Assembly: GCA_025024175.1 (NCBI GenBank)
Contig: QCXZ01000138.1
Location: 44,177,092-44,241,091 of the forward strand
Reading direction: 5' to 3'
Length of the DNA stretch: 64,000 nucleotides
From: Rhyzopertha dominica
Lineage: Eukaryota > Arthropoda > Insecta > Coleoptera > Bostrichidae
The notes under the pieces are model-generated. The model was given only the letters and a program-made list of their open reading frames with translations. It was not told the origin of the DNA and ran no database searches. Below, piece by piece: positions 46,660 to 57,269 of this stretch (its first letter is position 1; each line of letters starts with the position of its first letter). The translations under genes and the position numbers were made by a program.

Positions 46660-48110
46660 TATGTTTAAATAATTGTCTTCTGTTTATAGAGTTTTTTTTT
46701 TGTTTCTCTACTTTTTCATTGGACTTTCGGCCCCTCTGAGTAATGTATTTAAATAAATGAAGATGTCTATCCTTTTTCCCAATAGGCAGATTCTGGCTAG
46801 ATAATAAAGACGCCTGCACTCCTTGCGGCTACTCTTTGATCTTTCCTGTGCAATTGAAGCTGCGTCGTAAATCAAACCCGCTGTTGACACCTATTTCTTT
46901 GCTCTGAAGGAAAACACTTATGATTCTTTCTGCACGCCTACACGTGCATCATTAGTCAAAGGGGCTATCGGCACTATTTTTTTTGCTTTAAAAGATCGCG
47001 TTTACTTATTGAATGGTGCAAAATACGAGGCGCCTAGCGCATGTTACTTCGTGGCTCCTGTAAGCATTGGCGTAGACTTAATAGCTTTTTCGTTCAAACA
47101 AGAAATACACCTCTCTACAGGACACCTGTACCCATGTCGTACTTAAATATAAAATATGCAAAAGTTGTTGTGTGTTACCACAATAGCCTTCAGCAGCAAA
47201 AAGAATCGATAGCATTGACGATAGGCAGTCAAGTCTTCTTCTCTCCTTTTAATCAGCTCATACCACGACTTTATTTGAAACTAGTCGTTCTATTTTCTAT
47301 TGCACCCGTAGATCTATAAGTCTTATTCACCATAAAGCAATTGATATCCGCTCAGGAAACAATTTCCTGTGTGGAAAATTCCTCGAAATTAATTGGAGAA
47401 CGGATTGACGACCTGAGGGCAGCGCACCTAGACAAAAAAACTTGGGTGCCATTAATTACTTACGTTGAGTGGAAGCTCGTTAAATGTGTACGCTCAAACA
47501 AGTTTTATAGCGATTTTCCCTCAATTTCCGATCGGGAATAAAGCAGCACATGCATTGGATGCCACTCGAAGAAGTTTTGATGACTCTGAAGTTTACGGAA
47601 TTTTACATTTCCTGGTATTTGGAACTAATTATAAACAAGGGTACTAATAGAAAGTGAACTTTACATAATCATGGCGGTCTCCTTTAAGATGATTTACCAT
47701 CCAGTGGGTCGCAAGCGCAAATCAGAAGCAGAAGCCGCATCCAGAATGTGCCCCGCCAAACGTAAATCCTTATAAATATTGCATCAGGCGCCCTGGTAGG
47801 ATTTTATCAACACCGGAAAGACTTGGTAAAACATTTAATAAAGAAAAACCCTGTGCTCTGGTATAACAGCCTCTCTGTGCTCGAATGCATACGCGATAGA
47901 GGTGGGTGGATGAACTCGAATGGTCGTGTTTCAAGTGGTTTTAGTTATTCATAACGCAAATTTTAGAGAGTGGTGAGCGAGCCAGGTTTTTTCGCAATTT
48001 GAGATGCGTACTATGATGTTACGGTTGGATAACACGTTTTGTTGTTTCTGGTTTATGACAGCCGTCACCCCAAGGTGTTGCGAAATTTATAAAAACTTGA
48101 CCTAAAACAA
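46660..48110. other. No feature recognised
   Basis: Open frames at 47041-47319, 47341-47541 and 47465-47647 lack recognisable motifs. No terminal repeats seen. Confidence 0.35.
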
Positions 48111-48124
48111 TGAACTTCATTTTC

Positions 48125-48190
48125 TTTTAGAGTATCTCTCCTGATTTAACGCCAACCGACATCTTTATATTTTTGTGGATAGGTGCATTT
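48125..48190 (+). pseudogene. DDE transposase fragment (SPDLTP type)
   Basis: Plus strand reads SISPDLTPTDIFIFLWIGAF, a good match to the RSPDLTP.DFFLWGYLK block of the family also seen at 12.3, 17.0 and 25.9 kb. Only about 20 codons can be assigned. Confidence 0.6.
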
Positions 48191-48429
48191 TTATTATTTA
48201 CATTATTATGAAAATTTGCTGGCAATTTATTCCAATATTGATTTATTTACTTGTATCCATCATTGTCTTCCAGACTTCTTGAGTGAAGAAATATATAGGA
48301 ATATATAGAAATATATCATCATCATTAATGTGTATTAAAAATGTATTTTTTTGGCAAAAGTCAACAATGCATACCATAAGACAGAGACACATCACAGGCC
48401 AACAAGTAAACTTTAAAAGGGACATAATA

Positions 48430-49731
48430 CGAGACATGTTTTTTTAAGTAAGTACCGTTTTGCGATTTCCGCCGCCGCAGCGCTACGGTCGGCGTTCCGC
48501 GCATGCGCGCTGGTTACCTACATCTCTTGTCTACGCACTGACGCCATTACAATTTGATTCTTCATTGTATACGTTGTTTACTGAGTGTTTAAGATGCCTC
48601 CGACAATCGTGAGTCCCGCCGATTGTGAAGTACGGGCTGTAATACGATTTCTTAGTGCTAAAGGCGTAAAACCGATCGATATTCATCGTGAGATTCTGTT
48701 AAGTTTACGGACAAAACATTATGAGTGATGGAATGATAAGGAAATGGGTGAGAGCATTTAAAGATGGCCGCACAAATGTGCATAATGAAGAACGGAGTGG
48801 GCGTCCTTCGGTCGTTAATGAAGATTTGGTGCAGAAAGTGAACGAAAAGGTGAGAGAAAACAGACGCTTTACAATTTCATCATTGTGCGACTGCTTTCCT
48901 CAATATTCTCGTAGTGTTTTGTATCGCATTGTGACCGAGAACTTGAATTACCGGAAATTGTGTTCACGTTGGGTTCCGAAAATGTTGACGGATTTGCACA
49001 AAACTCAACGTTTAGACAGTGCATTGACTTTCTTTGAGCGGTACCACAATGAAGGTGAAGATTTTTTAGACCAAATTGTTACTGGTGACGAAACATTTGT
49101 GGCCTACGTCACACCAGAATCGAAACAACAATCCATGGAATGGCCACATTCATCATCACCCAAAAAAGTGAAGTTTTTTGGGACAGAAAAGGAGTATTGC
49201 TAGTGGAGTTTCTGCCTTCGTAATGAGACAATCAATGCAGCGTCTTATTGTAAGACATTTGAACAATCTGCGTCCTGCAATCCAGAACAAAAGACGTGGC
49301 AAGTTGAGTAAGGGTAGCGTTTTGCTGCATGACAATGCCCGTCCCACATGTGGCTAATCGGACCAAAGATCCTCATCAAATCTTTTAAATGGGAAACTCT
49401 AGATCTCATCCTCCATACAGCCCTGATCTGGCGCCCAGCGACTACCATTTGTTTCCTGCACTTGAAGAAACACCTGGGTGGTCAGCGTCTTCAAGACGAT
49501 AACGAAGTCGAAACATTTGTGATACAGTGGTTAACAAGCCAGGCGGCAGAATTTTATGAGGAGGGGTATTCAAAAACTGGTGCCAAGTTATGACAAGTGC
49601 CTCAATATTCACGGAAATTATGTAGAAAAGTAGATTAAGGTACAGGCTTTCATGTAAGATAAAATTATTGCGATATCTTTGCACGTCTTTTTTTAATTCC
49701 AAAACGGTACTTACTTAAAAAACATGCCTCG
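48430..49731 (+). mobile_element. Mariner element, copy 2 (full length)
   Basis: A 1302-bp copy of the element at 956-2284. It has matching terminal repeats (the 5' one has one substitution and one extra T) and TA duplications at 48428-48429 and 49732-49733. The GC-rich leader is the same. It lacks 40 bp (corresponding to about 1697-1736 of copy 1), apparently lost between two AGTTT words. Most other differences from copy 1 are single-base indels. Confidence 0.96.
48594..49633 (+). pseudogene. Mariner transposase (D,D34D), frameshifted copy 2
   Basis: Same protein as at 1118-2186. The clean frame 48721-49203 covers GMIRKWVRAFKDGR through TGDETF (first Asp) to the 40-bp deletion. Here DETW reads DETF. 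Single extra bases interrupt the rest: one before 48721 in the helix-turn-helix part, then in the segments leading to HDNARP, in the CATGTGGC part, in the KDLIK part, in the LAPSDYH part and near the C-terminus. TAG is at 49631-49633. The second and third Asp codons are present in other frames. The copy cannot make a full protein as written. Confidence 0.92.
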
Positions 49732-49799
49732 TAATAGCACACAGGGATCACGAAAAGAAAGCAATGCACTGATCAAAGCTGTAGAAAGCATTGTCAATC

Positions 49800-50540
49800 A
49801 GTTATTGTTTAGTTTTAATTCAACAGTTTTGGTATTTAGTATCTTTAATTCTTCAGGAAGAGCATTATAAAACTTTTTATCATAATAATTAAATAGATAA
49901 AATTGAGCATTATATTTAGCATAGTTAAGACTGTATAGATGAAACAAAGATTGTAGAGTAAGAGTTTGCAGTTTCTTTGAATTAATTTCTGCACTTAGCT
50001 CTAAAGTTAAGTTTATCTTATAAAGCGTAGCCAGCCTCTTTGTAGGGCAAATATTTGTTCTCTAATAGAAGAGTGACCCCATAGTAACAATCCATAAGAA
50101 ATAATACTATGCATTAAACCAAAATAGGCTACCCTCTCTCGAAACATGTTTACTGAGGTTCTGCAAAACAAAGATGTTTTTATTAAGAATTTTTTCTATT
50201 TTTTTCACCGTGCCGCAACCATAGCAGTCTTGAATCAAGAGTAACTCCCAGGAAATTAGCAGCAATTGGCGAAGTCCATAGCAAACATATCTAAGTGAAA
50301 ATAACATCTGAATTGACATATCCTTGTTTCATAACGAGAGCGTTACTAACACACCAGTTATAAATTTTTGCTTGTGAAATATTGTTTATGATGTAATACC
50401 ACATCGATGTTGGTGACCCTTGAGGCTGACTGCAATACGAGTATCATCGGCAAATAAAGTTGCTGGCATCCTGAACAATGCAGAGAGGCAGATCGTTAAT
50501 AAAAGTAAGAAATAACAGGGACCCAATACCGAGGAATGTA
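49800..50540 (-). pseudogene. Non-LTR reverse transcriptase relic
   Basis: Minus strand begins with a GSLLFLTFINDLPL block near 50515-50475, the PQGSVLGPLLFL.yINDL motif worn down. It then shows LFADDTRIAVS (FADD, about 50430-50460), an ANFLGVTLDSRLLW-like block near 50250 and a C-terminal tail with YDKKFYNALPEELK (about 49850-49890). Stops and frameshifts throughout. This is the palm-to-tail portion of a Jockey/CR1-like element. The 5' part is absent. It starts about 70 bp after mariner copy 2. Confidence 0.8.
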
Positions 50541-50969
50541 ACAATGTGCAGTCCTCTAACATAACTTGTAAATATGGACAGCTAAACTAGTAGTTTTTGT
50601 TAAATACTCATATTTACATTCAACAGACGTTTAGAAACCTTAGAAGCACTTGCATTTTGCCACTTCAGGAGAAGATATGACAATTTTTACCACTATATAT
50701 GAGCACTAAAAAAAACGTGGCAAGCTACAAGAACCATGCCTATATCCAATAATTCAAGAAAACTGAATCCTTCGAATATTTCAGAAATATGATTGCAACC
50801 TTACAACACTTTTAATTAATTTAATTTATTTAATTTTTTTTAAATTTTCACTTACCGATCACGCGGTCCACTTTAGACAACACTTTACTATTTCAAAAAA
50901 AAAAATTATTAATCTTAAACCCCGGAATAGATAGCTATATTTCTAAAACCAATAGAATTACCCTATATT

Positions 50970-51740
50970 TTGCACATCCCAGTCGTTATGCTCAAATGTT
51001 TGAATATTATCATTATATACTCGATTCCAATTCTATCCAAGGGTCAGTTTAAGGCAGGTTGCCTACCACAAAACAAATATTTGGCAAAATCAAAATTGTA
51101 CTTTTCATTCATGAGCGACTCTTGCATGGAAATTAAGCCACAATTATACATCTGCCGAAGACTGGATCTCCAGGAAACAGCAAAAGTTAGCTGCTGTGAA
51201 ATTCAGCTGCTTGACTAAGGGAACACTTCTATTTGTCAAATGGTATCGATTGATTTATCATACCATTAATCATTCAACCGTCTACCGAAAATTGTCAACT
51301 GTTATGTACTCATCAAGAACAAACATTAAAATTAGACGCTGGGACATACATGGTAGAAATCCCAGAAAACTGCCAAATTTCTACATCCAAGGGCATCATT
51401 TCAAACAGAAAAGCAACCAGTCGGAGCCAACCTGTACTGTTCCCAAACTAGACAACCAAACAACACCACTCCCAATTTAACCATTAATCTACATCTTCAA
51501 GACATAAAATTGGACGAACTACACTTCATCAAATCTCAAATAGTCAAAATTCAAGCAACTCTTTCGGAGTCATCAGTTACACACATAACCTAGTGTTGGA
51601 CAATTTATCATTTATTTTAAGAAGAAAGAAAATGGGAAGAAGAATTGCATCTTTCATCGGTTCAACTGCCTCGTTAACCCTCCGCAGCTGAATCTTCGGG
51701 GGAGGAATTATATCAACCCGCAACCAGCGTCACCATGGGA
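50970..51740 (+). pseudogene. Errantivirus-type envelope-like relic, candidate
   Basis: Open stretches (50970-51218 and 51196-51480, plus a third frame between about 51230 and 51600) show a cysteine-rich, ectodomain-like pattern. It includes a YICRR word, a paired-cysteine segment and a following GTYMVEIP segment. The spacing resembles the surface part of envelope proteins of insect errantiviruses (gypsy-type retroviruses). In that family the protein mediates membrane fusion. Here it is broken by at least two frameshifts and several stops and is not functional. No transmembrane end, LTR or upstream gag/pol was identified. The assignment comes from memory of family patterns. Confidence 0.5.
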
Positions 51741-51830
51741 AAACGCCGACCTTGAGACTAGTAGAAAGATTGACATTTGTGCTTCATGTCTGTGGCTAGA
51801 CCTAACTATAAGGTAATTATTATGGCACTT

Positions 51831-51880
51831 ATTGACTAAACCAACATAATTTCTGATTGACTAAACCAACATAATTTCTG
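51831..51880 (+). repeat. Tandem duplication of 25 bp
   Basis: The unit beginning ATTGACTAAACCAACATAAT occurs twice, exactly head to tail (51831-51855 and 51856-51880). Confidence 0.95.
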
Positions 51881-52128
51881 AAACACAATAATGAAGAACT
51901 AAAGGCTGGTGGTAACGGGGGTGTTAAATATAGAAATCGGGGCTAAATAATATTTGTAAATGTATTTTACGTTGCATTTTAATGTTCTCAGGCACATTAT
52001 CATTCGTGACACGACCTAAACGGATAAAGTTGGTTTTATATTTCCTGGCGATATTCAATGTCGATTTCCATTCGTAATATTGACAAAGAAAGTCCATCGA
52101 CACTTCCCTGCGTGGTGCATTGAGCCTT

Positions 52129-52228
52129 NNNNNNNNNNNNNNNNNNNNNNNNNNNNNNNNNNNNNNNNNNNNNNNNNNNNNNNNNNNNNNNNNNNNNNNN
52201 NNNNNNNNNNNNNNNNNNNNNNNNNNNN
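52129..52228. other. Assembly gap (100 N)
   Basis: Exactly 100 N, a scaffold placeholder. Confidence 0.99.
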
Positions 52229-52384
52229 TCTAGTAGGTAGGTAGTTCCTTTTTCATCATTAGGTTCCTTTTTTATCAGGTTGGCACGTTGTTTCTATGAC
52301 GTCTCGCATCCTTGGTGATTTGTTTATTTACTTTCAAAATTTTGTTTGAACTTGTGTCAGGCCAATTTTGAGGTTCTTCGTCTT

Positions 52385-53810
52385 TGACAAAGATTACAGG
52401 TGTAATCGAAACGTCAGGCTATTAACTTTTTGTCAGTGTTTTCAAGAGACAGCGATTTATCCGACAAAATATTATCTTATATTTATGGACGCTGAAAGCA
52501 TTCACCCTCGTATACTTACTAGATATACACGAACTACTTGATAAAAGAAAAGTACAAAAGTTATCAGTATTTAGTTAAATATGAATGTTCAGTTACGGAA
52601 GATTTTATCTATTTGTTGCAGTCGAGTAACAAGTAAGAGTTTTTTCAAACGGGTCCTTACTTTTCGTCTTGTCTGGCCTGTTTTTTTGCCGCAAGAACAA
52701 GTCATTTTGTAGAGTGTATTTGGTTGAGATTTACATGAGAGGAACCTTTGCGATGAGCCAAAATCCAGGGATTTAGAAAAAGAAAAACACCATTTTCACA
52801 AAGAAACAAAGAAAACAAAAGAGCCAAGCAACGCCGGTCCACGAAAACGAAAATATAACTGCAAATTTCTTCTAAATTATATTAATATAGTTTTTTATAT
52901 GATTATGGACGAGCTTTTTAATAGAAAGTCAACAAATATTCATATTACTTTAACTTTCGTTTAAAATTCGTTGAGCTCTGGCTTTATATAAACCTTGTGT
53001 CCTAATTAACTGACCAGTGTTTTCTTTGTAGATAGGTATTCAACAAAGGTAAACTACCATTGTTTACAAATCTACCCTAAACTTTATTTCAGGGTTTTGA
53101 GTATTCAGATGATTTAGAAGCCTTCTTAACTTTTGCATGCCGTAGGGCTAAATAACAGAAGTATCGTTTACATAGCTATGCTAACATTTAGGTTTAAACT
53201 GAAAAGTGTTAGTCGCTTCCTCTAAAGTTTTCCATAAACAAATTTGCCACTGTAGGACTTTAAGGTGAAACCATTGCATAACCTGATTTTTGTTCATAAA
53301 AATACCGTTCCATAGGAAGGAAGGAAAGAAGTAAGATTTAAATAGTGCTCAAGTAATTTGGCTATCACATATTGGGTCTTTACAAAGTTTGGATTTAACA
53401 TCGATCGTTTCGGGTTTGGTACTTTGGTAAATAAGGAAATCTCATCAAAGCTAACTAAAATATCAGTTTCGAAATACTCAGTTCTTTTATGACAATCAAT
53501 AAATTCTAATGAAGAATTTGGGTTTTTCTCACATAAGGCTTCAAGTACAGTTTTGCTTGTTAAACAAGATTTGAAGGTTTAATAAGATTAGTAATAATTT
53601 TGAAATGCTTGAAGTAAGATCTCAGTATAACGTTTTGTATATTTCCCCATCTAATAATCCACTAACTCCACCTCATAATTTAGTCTGTCATTAAGAATAT
53701 TTTCGCAAATACACTCTTGCCTATAAGACCCAGAAAAAACTATTTATTGATCTGACGTTTCGATTTCGATTATACATCTAGTCTTTGTCAAAGAACATCA
53801 AAGAACACAA
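52385..53810 (-). mobile_element. Penelope-like element relic (RT plus GIY-YIG)
   Basis: Minus strand gives, from right to left, an RT with DILVSFDEISLFTKVP (53465-53415), a YGTVF..QKSGYAM block (about 53310-53260), YVNDTSVIWP across frames (about 53180-53145), LNHLNTQNPEIKF, and a worn LPLL block. The start of a GIY-YIG nuclease follows (MTCSCGKKTGQTRRKVRTRL, about 52715-52650). The word TTTGACAAAGA...TAATCGAAACGTCAG occurs on the plus strand at 52393-52430. A longer variant lies on the minus strand at about 53810-53735. These are inverted end motifs flanking the coding part, as seen for PLE terminal repeats. Stops and frameshifts throughout. Confidence 0.85.
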
Positions 53811-54361
53811 TTTCGAAATTCACCCTCGTATTCTAATATTTGCTTGAAGGAATGGAACAAAAACTTCGCTACATTCCTGTTTATTTTTTTGGCCTTAAAA
53901 ATTATATTATAGCTTCTTAACTCGCAGTACTAATCGATCTGCTTGTTTCAAACGTACAGTAAATCCTCAGGAATCAATGACTACTCACATCGGTGTGATT
54001 AATAGATGTATTCAGCTGTACGAGCGTTACGGCTAGTTTTTTGCATTGTATGACTGTCCATTTAAGGACGCCTTATAATGTGTCGTTGTTATTTATGGGT
54101 TCGATTACAAGAGTTACCGACTGCACCAGAGAAAACGCTGGATTTCTAATGAGCAGCCTTGGTTCGAGACAATATCCCACTTACTTCCAATTAATTATAT
54201 AATGCATGTTACATGCGTTGTACTATTTGTACCCCCCTAATCGTTTGCTATTTGATTTTCATAAATGCACACTTGTGCCAGTTATCGTTAGAGAAATCAA
54301 GTAGTATGTATTCACAAATAACGAACAAATGCATGTAAAGCATCGAGTTTTTTAGGATATG

Positions 54362-56180
54362 CAGGGTGTTCCAAACATGATGGTCTAAACTGAAGCAGAT
54401 CACATATGTCATTATCAAATTGATTACTGTTTAAAAGTTACGCGTAATAAACCCAGCAGCAACATAAGAAAAAGAACCTTAATCACCATAATTACAATCA
54501 CATGGCAAAGCAGTAGAATTTTTGAGAAAATGTACTATAGCAGCTACAGAAATCACTCTTATTTCAGTATTCCTGTACTTTTTGTAAGATAGTTTTGCTT
54601 AAATGTAAACTGAATTTAATTACCTATTGTACTATAATGAACATTTTTTACAAGAAAAATAGACCTAAAATTGCTGTAAATCATAAAGATTGAGTTTCGA
54701 TTCTGTATATTGCACTAAATATACTACTTTATTTTTAATATGAACTAATTTATTTATTGAACCTGTAGAAACAAATGAAAGTAACCTAAGTAACAAATGA
54801 TATTTCCGCACTCGACTGTAGGTATAAGCTTTCCGCTTGTTATTTATTTTATTATGCATGTACTGTACGCACAGCCTTAGTTTTTCTTATCAACAGCATT
54901 GCGATAGGTTTTATGCATTTTCACGGCCGTGCAGTATTTGAACCATTAAATATGAGGTAAAATTTATACGTTTTTATACCAAATTGTTCAGTTCTGGCAT
55001 ATACTTATGTAACTGATTACATTGCGAACATTAATAAGACCACAACAAATGAAAATTCTTAAAACCGTAAAATATAAATAATAGAAATGGGTATTGAACA
55101 GTGATTATCAGAATGCTAATAATCTAATCTAATAAGTGGTTGTGTTTTCTAAATTTCTAATTTATTAATGGTATAAATCGTTTGAAAACTGTAACGAAAA
55201 AGTACCGAAAAAGAAAAGAGTTTGACAGGTTAACTCTGAGCTGAACATTAACAAGTAGTTATGAGGTTAACACAAAAGTGTAGCACAATATATGTATATG
55301 TTGCATCTAGTTGATGAATATTCAAGTTCTCGTTCATTCATTTTTTCATGCAAAACGTGTTGGATAATAAGGAACTTATATCACTTTCATTATACACATT
55401 GCGTGTACCCTGTACTTCTACAAATCTTTGACTGAATTATTTTGAAATTTAAATATATATGTACCTCTGAACTTTGCTTTTCTCTATTTACTAGTAGATC
55501 AATAAAAATAAAGGTTTGTGTTTATTTTTTTTTGCCCAATTCTTAATTATTCAATTAATTAATTAAATAGTGTCTATAAATACTTGTACCATACACCTGT
55601 AAGCTGTAAATCGATATACTTTTGGAAAAAAAACATAAATCCTAAGACTTAATTGTTTTTCCTTATACAAATATGTATTTTTTTTTATAGAATATCATCA
55701 AATGATGACGAAATCAATTAGGTAGCTTGGAAATAAGCTGACTGTATATGTGTGCTGTCTGTTTCACTAGATTTATCGCTATTATGTATTTAAGAATGAA
55801 TGTTTAGGTCAAGTTCGGTATCTGATAAATGTAGTAAAACAAAGCACATACATTCAAAACAATCAGGTTGTTTCCAAACTATCCAACTGATTAGAATGGT
55901 TCCCAATGAGTGTACCTTTAAAACGATTCAACATATTCATGATGTACCAGATATTTATATATTTTGTGATTCATTATACTGTCTTCGAGATCAAGATTCT
56001 CTATACAAAATCTCGATCACGTTTTAGCGGAAACACTTGTAGTGATTTTCATAATATCTATCAAAACACCTATAACTTTTAAATCTTAAAAAAATTGATA
56101 ATAATGTACCTATGTGATTATTTCGATTTAAAATGAGCTGATTCAGGTTTGATGATTACCTTTGAGTTTGGGACGCCGTG
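54362..56180. mobile_element. Candidate CAGGGTGT-ended element
   Basis: CAGGGTGTTCCAAAC at 54362 and GTTTGGGACGCCGTG ending at 56180 are imperfect inverted repeats, with TG on the left and TA on the right outside. The roughly 1.8 kb interior is AT-rich without recognised coding sequence. The pairing may be fortuitous, because similar ends occur singly elsewhere. Confidence 0.35.
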
Positions 56181-56202
56181 TATATTATAGTTATTAGTAT
56201 CT

Positions 56203-57249
56203 TATTTAAGTTTATTAGGATATTCATATTTTGAATTATTATATACGAACTAGAACATTAATTTATTATTTGACATCAAAATTGAAAGTTGACAAAGCAA
56301 AATTTTTCTAAACAAACTGTGATATTTTTTACATACCGATTACTTTATTCAACCACAGGATCTTTATGTGGATTATATGATAGTAAATATGAATAAATTA
56401 TACTTAAATTTTGAATATCTGTTTTTTTATTAATATTATTCTGTTTTTTTATAAATATATACCATTTCGAGAAAAGATCTTTTACATAAATTTTGTTCTT
56501 TATCTAAAATTTTAATATTATCAAAATCTATTTTATGTGGTGGAGTATTATCTATAACATGGGGTAGTAAGTGCACATCTCTGTTTATTACCCTAGATGT
56601 CACTTTTATGTAATGAGATACGATTTCTTAAATTTTGCAACTACAATAAATAAAGATAAAACTAAATTAATGAATAATTCAAATGTTGTATGCGAAATTA
56701 AATATTTAACATGTGAAAAGGTATATTTAGGACAAACTTCCCAAAATTTAAGAAATCGTATCTCATTACATAAAAGTGACATCAAGGGTAATAAACAGAG
56801 ATGAGCACTTACTACCCATCTTATGGATAATACTCCACCACATAAAATAGATTTTGATAATATTAAAATTTTAGATAAAGAACAAAATTTATGTAAAAGA
56901 TCTTTTCTGGAAATGATATATATTTATAAAAAACAGAATAATATTAATAAGAAAACAGATATTCAAAATTTAAGTATAATTTATTCATATTTACTATCAT
57001 ATAATCCACATAAAGATCCTATGGTTGAATAAATTAATTCTATTAATTCTAGTTCGTATATAATAATTCAAAATATGTAAGTATTGTTAATAGTTTTGTA
57101 TTTGCATACATGTTTAGAGTCGATAACACTTGTAGTTCCCTGAAGAAGACTTGAGTAAATCAGTTGAAAACTTGGAAGTATAGAGTTATAATCTAGGTCG
57201 AAATATCCTAATAAACTTAAATAAAATACATAATACGACCATTATTATC
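56203..57249. mobile_element. Head-to-head inverted pair of Penelope-like 3' ends
   Basis: The plus-strand unit (56640-57235) encodes NVVCEIKYLTCEKVYLGQTS, RNRISLHKSDIK, KIDFDNIKILDKEQN and LSIIYSYLLSYN, a GIY-YIG nuclease. Frames are 56571-56804 and 56823-57032. The 3' part contains CTGAAGAAGACTTGAG and ends CCTAATAAACTTAAATAAAA. The left unit is the same sequence inverted. 56344-56636 pairs with 56743-57033 almost without gaps around a 106-bp loop, and outer parts pair at 56203-56260. The left unit has an extra roughly 80 bp and lacks about 125 bp of the 3' part. The pair is flanked by AGTTATTAGTATCT at 56189-56202 and 57250-57263, which looks like a target duplication. Confidence 0.86.
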
Positions 57250-57269
57250 AGTTATTAGTATCTATAGAG

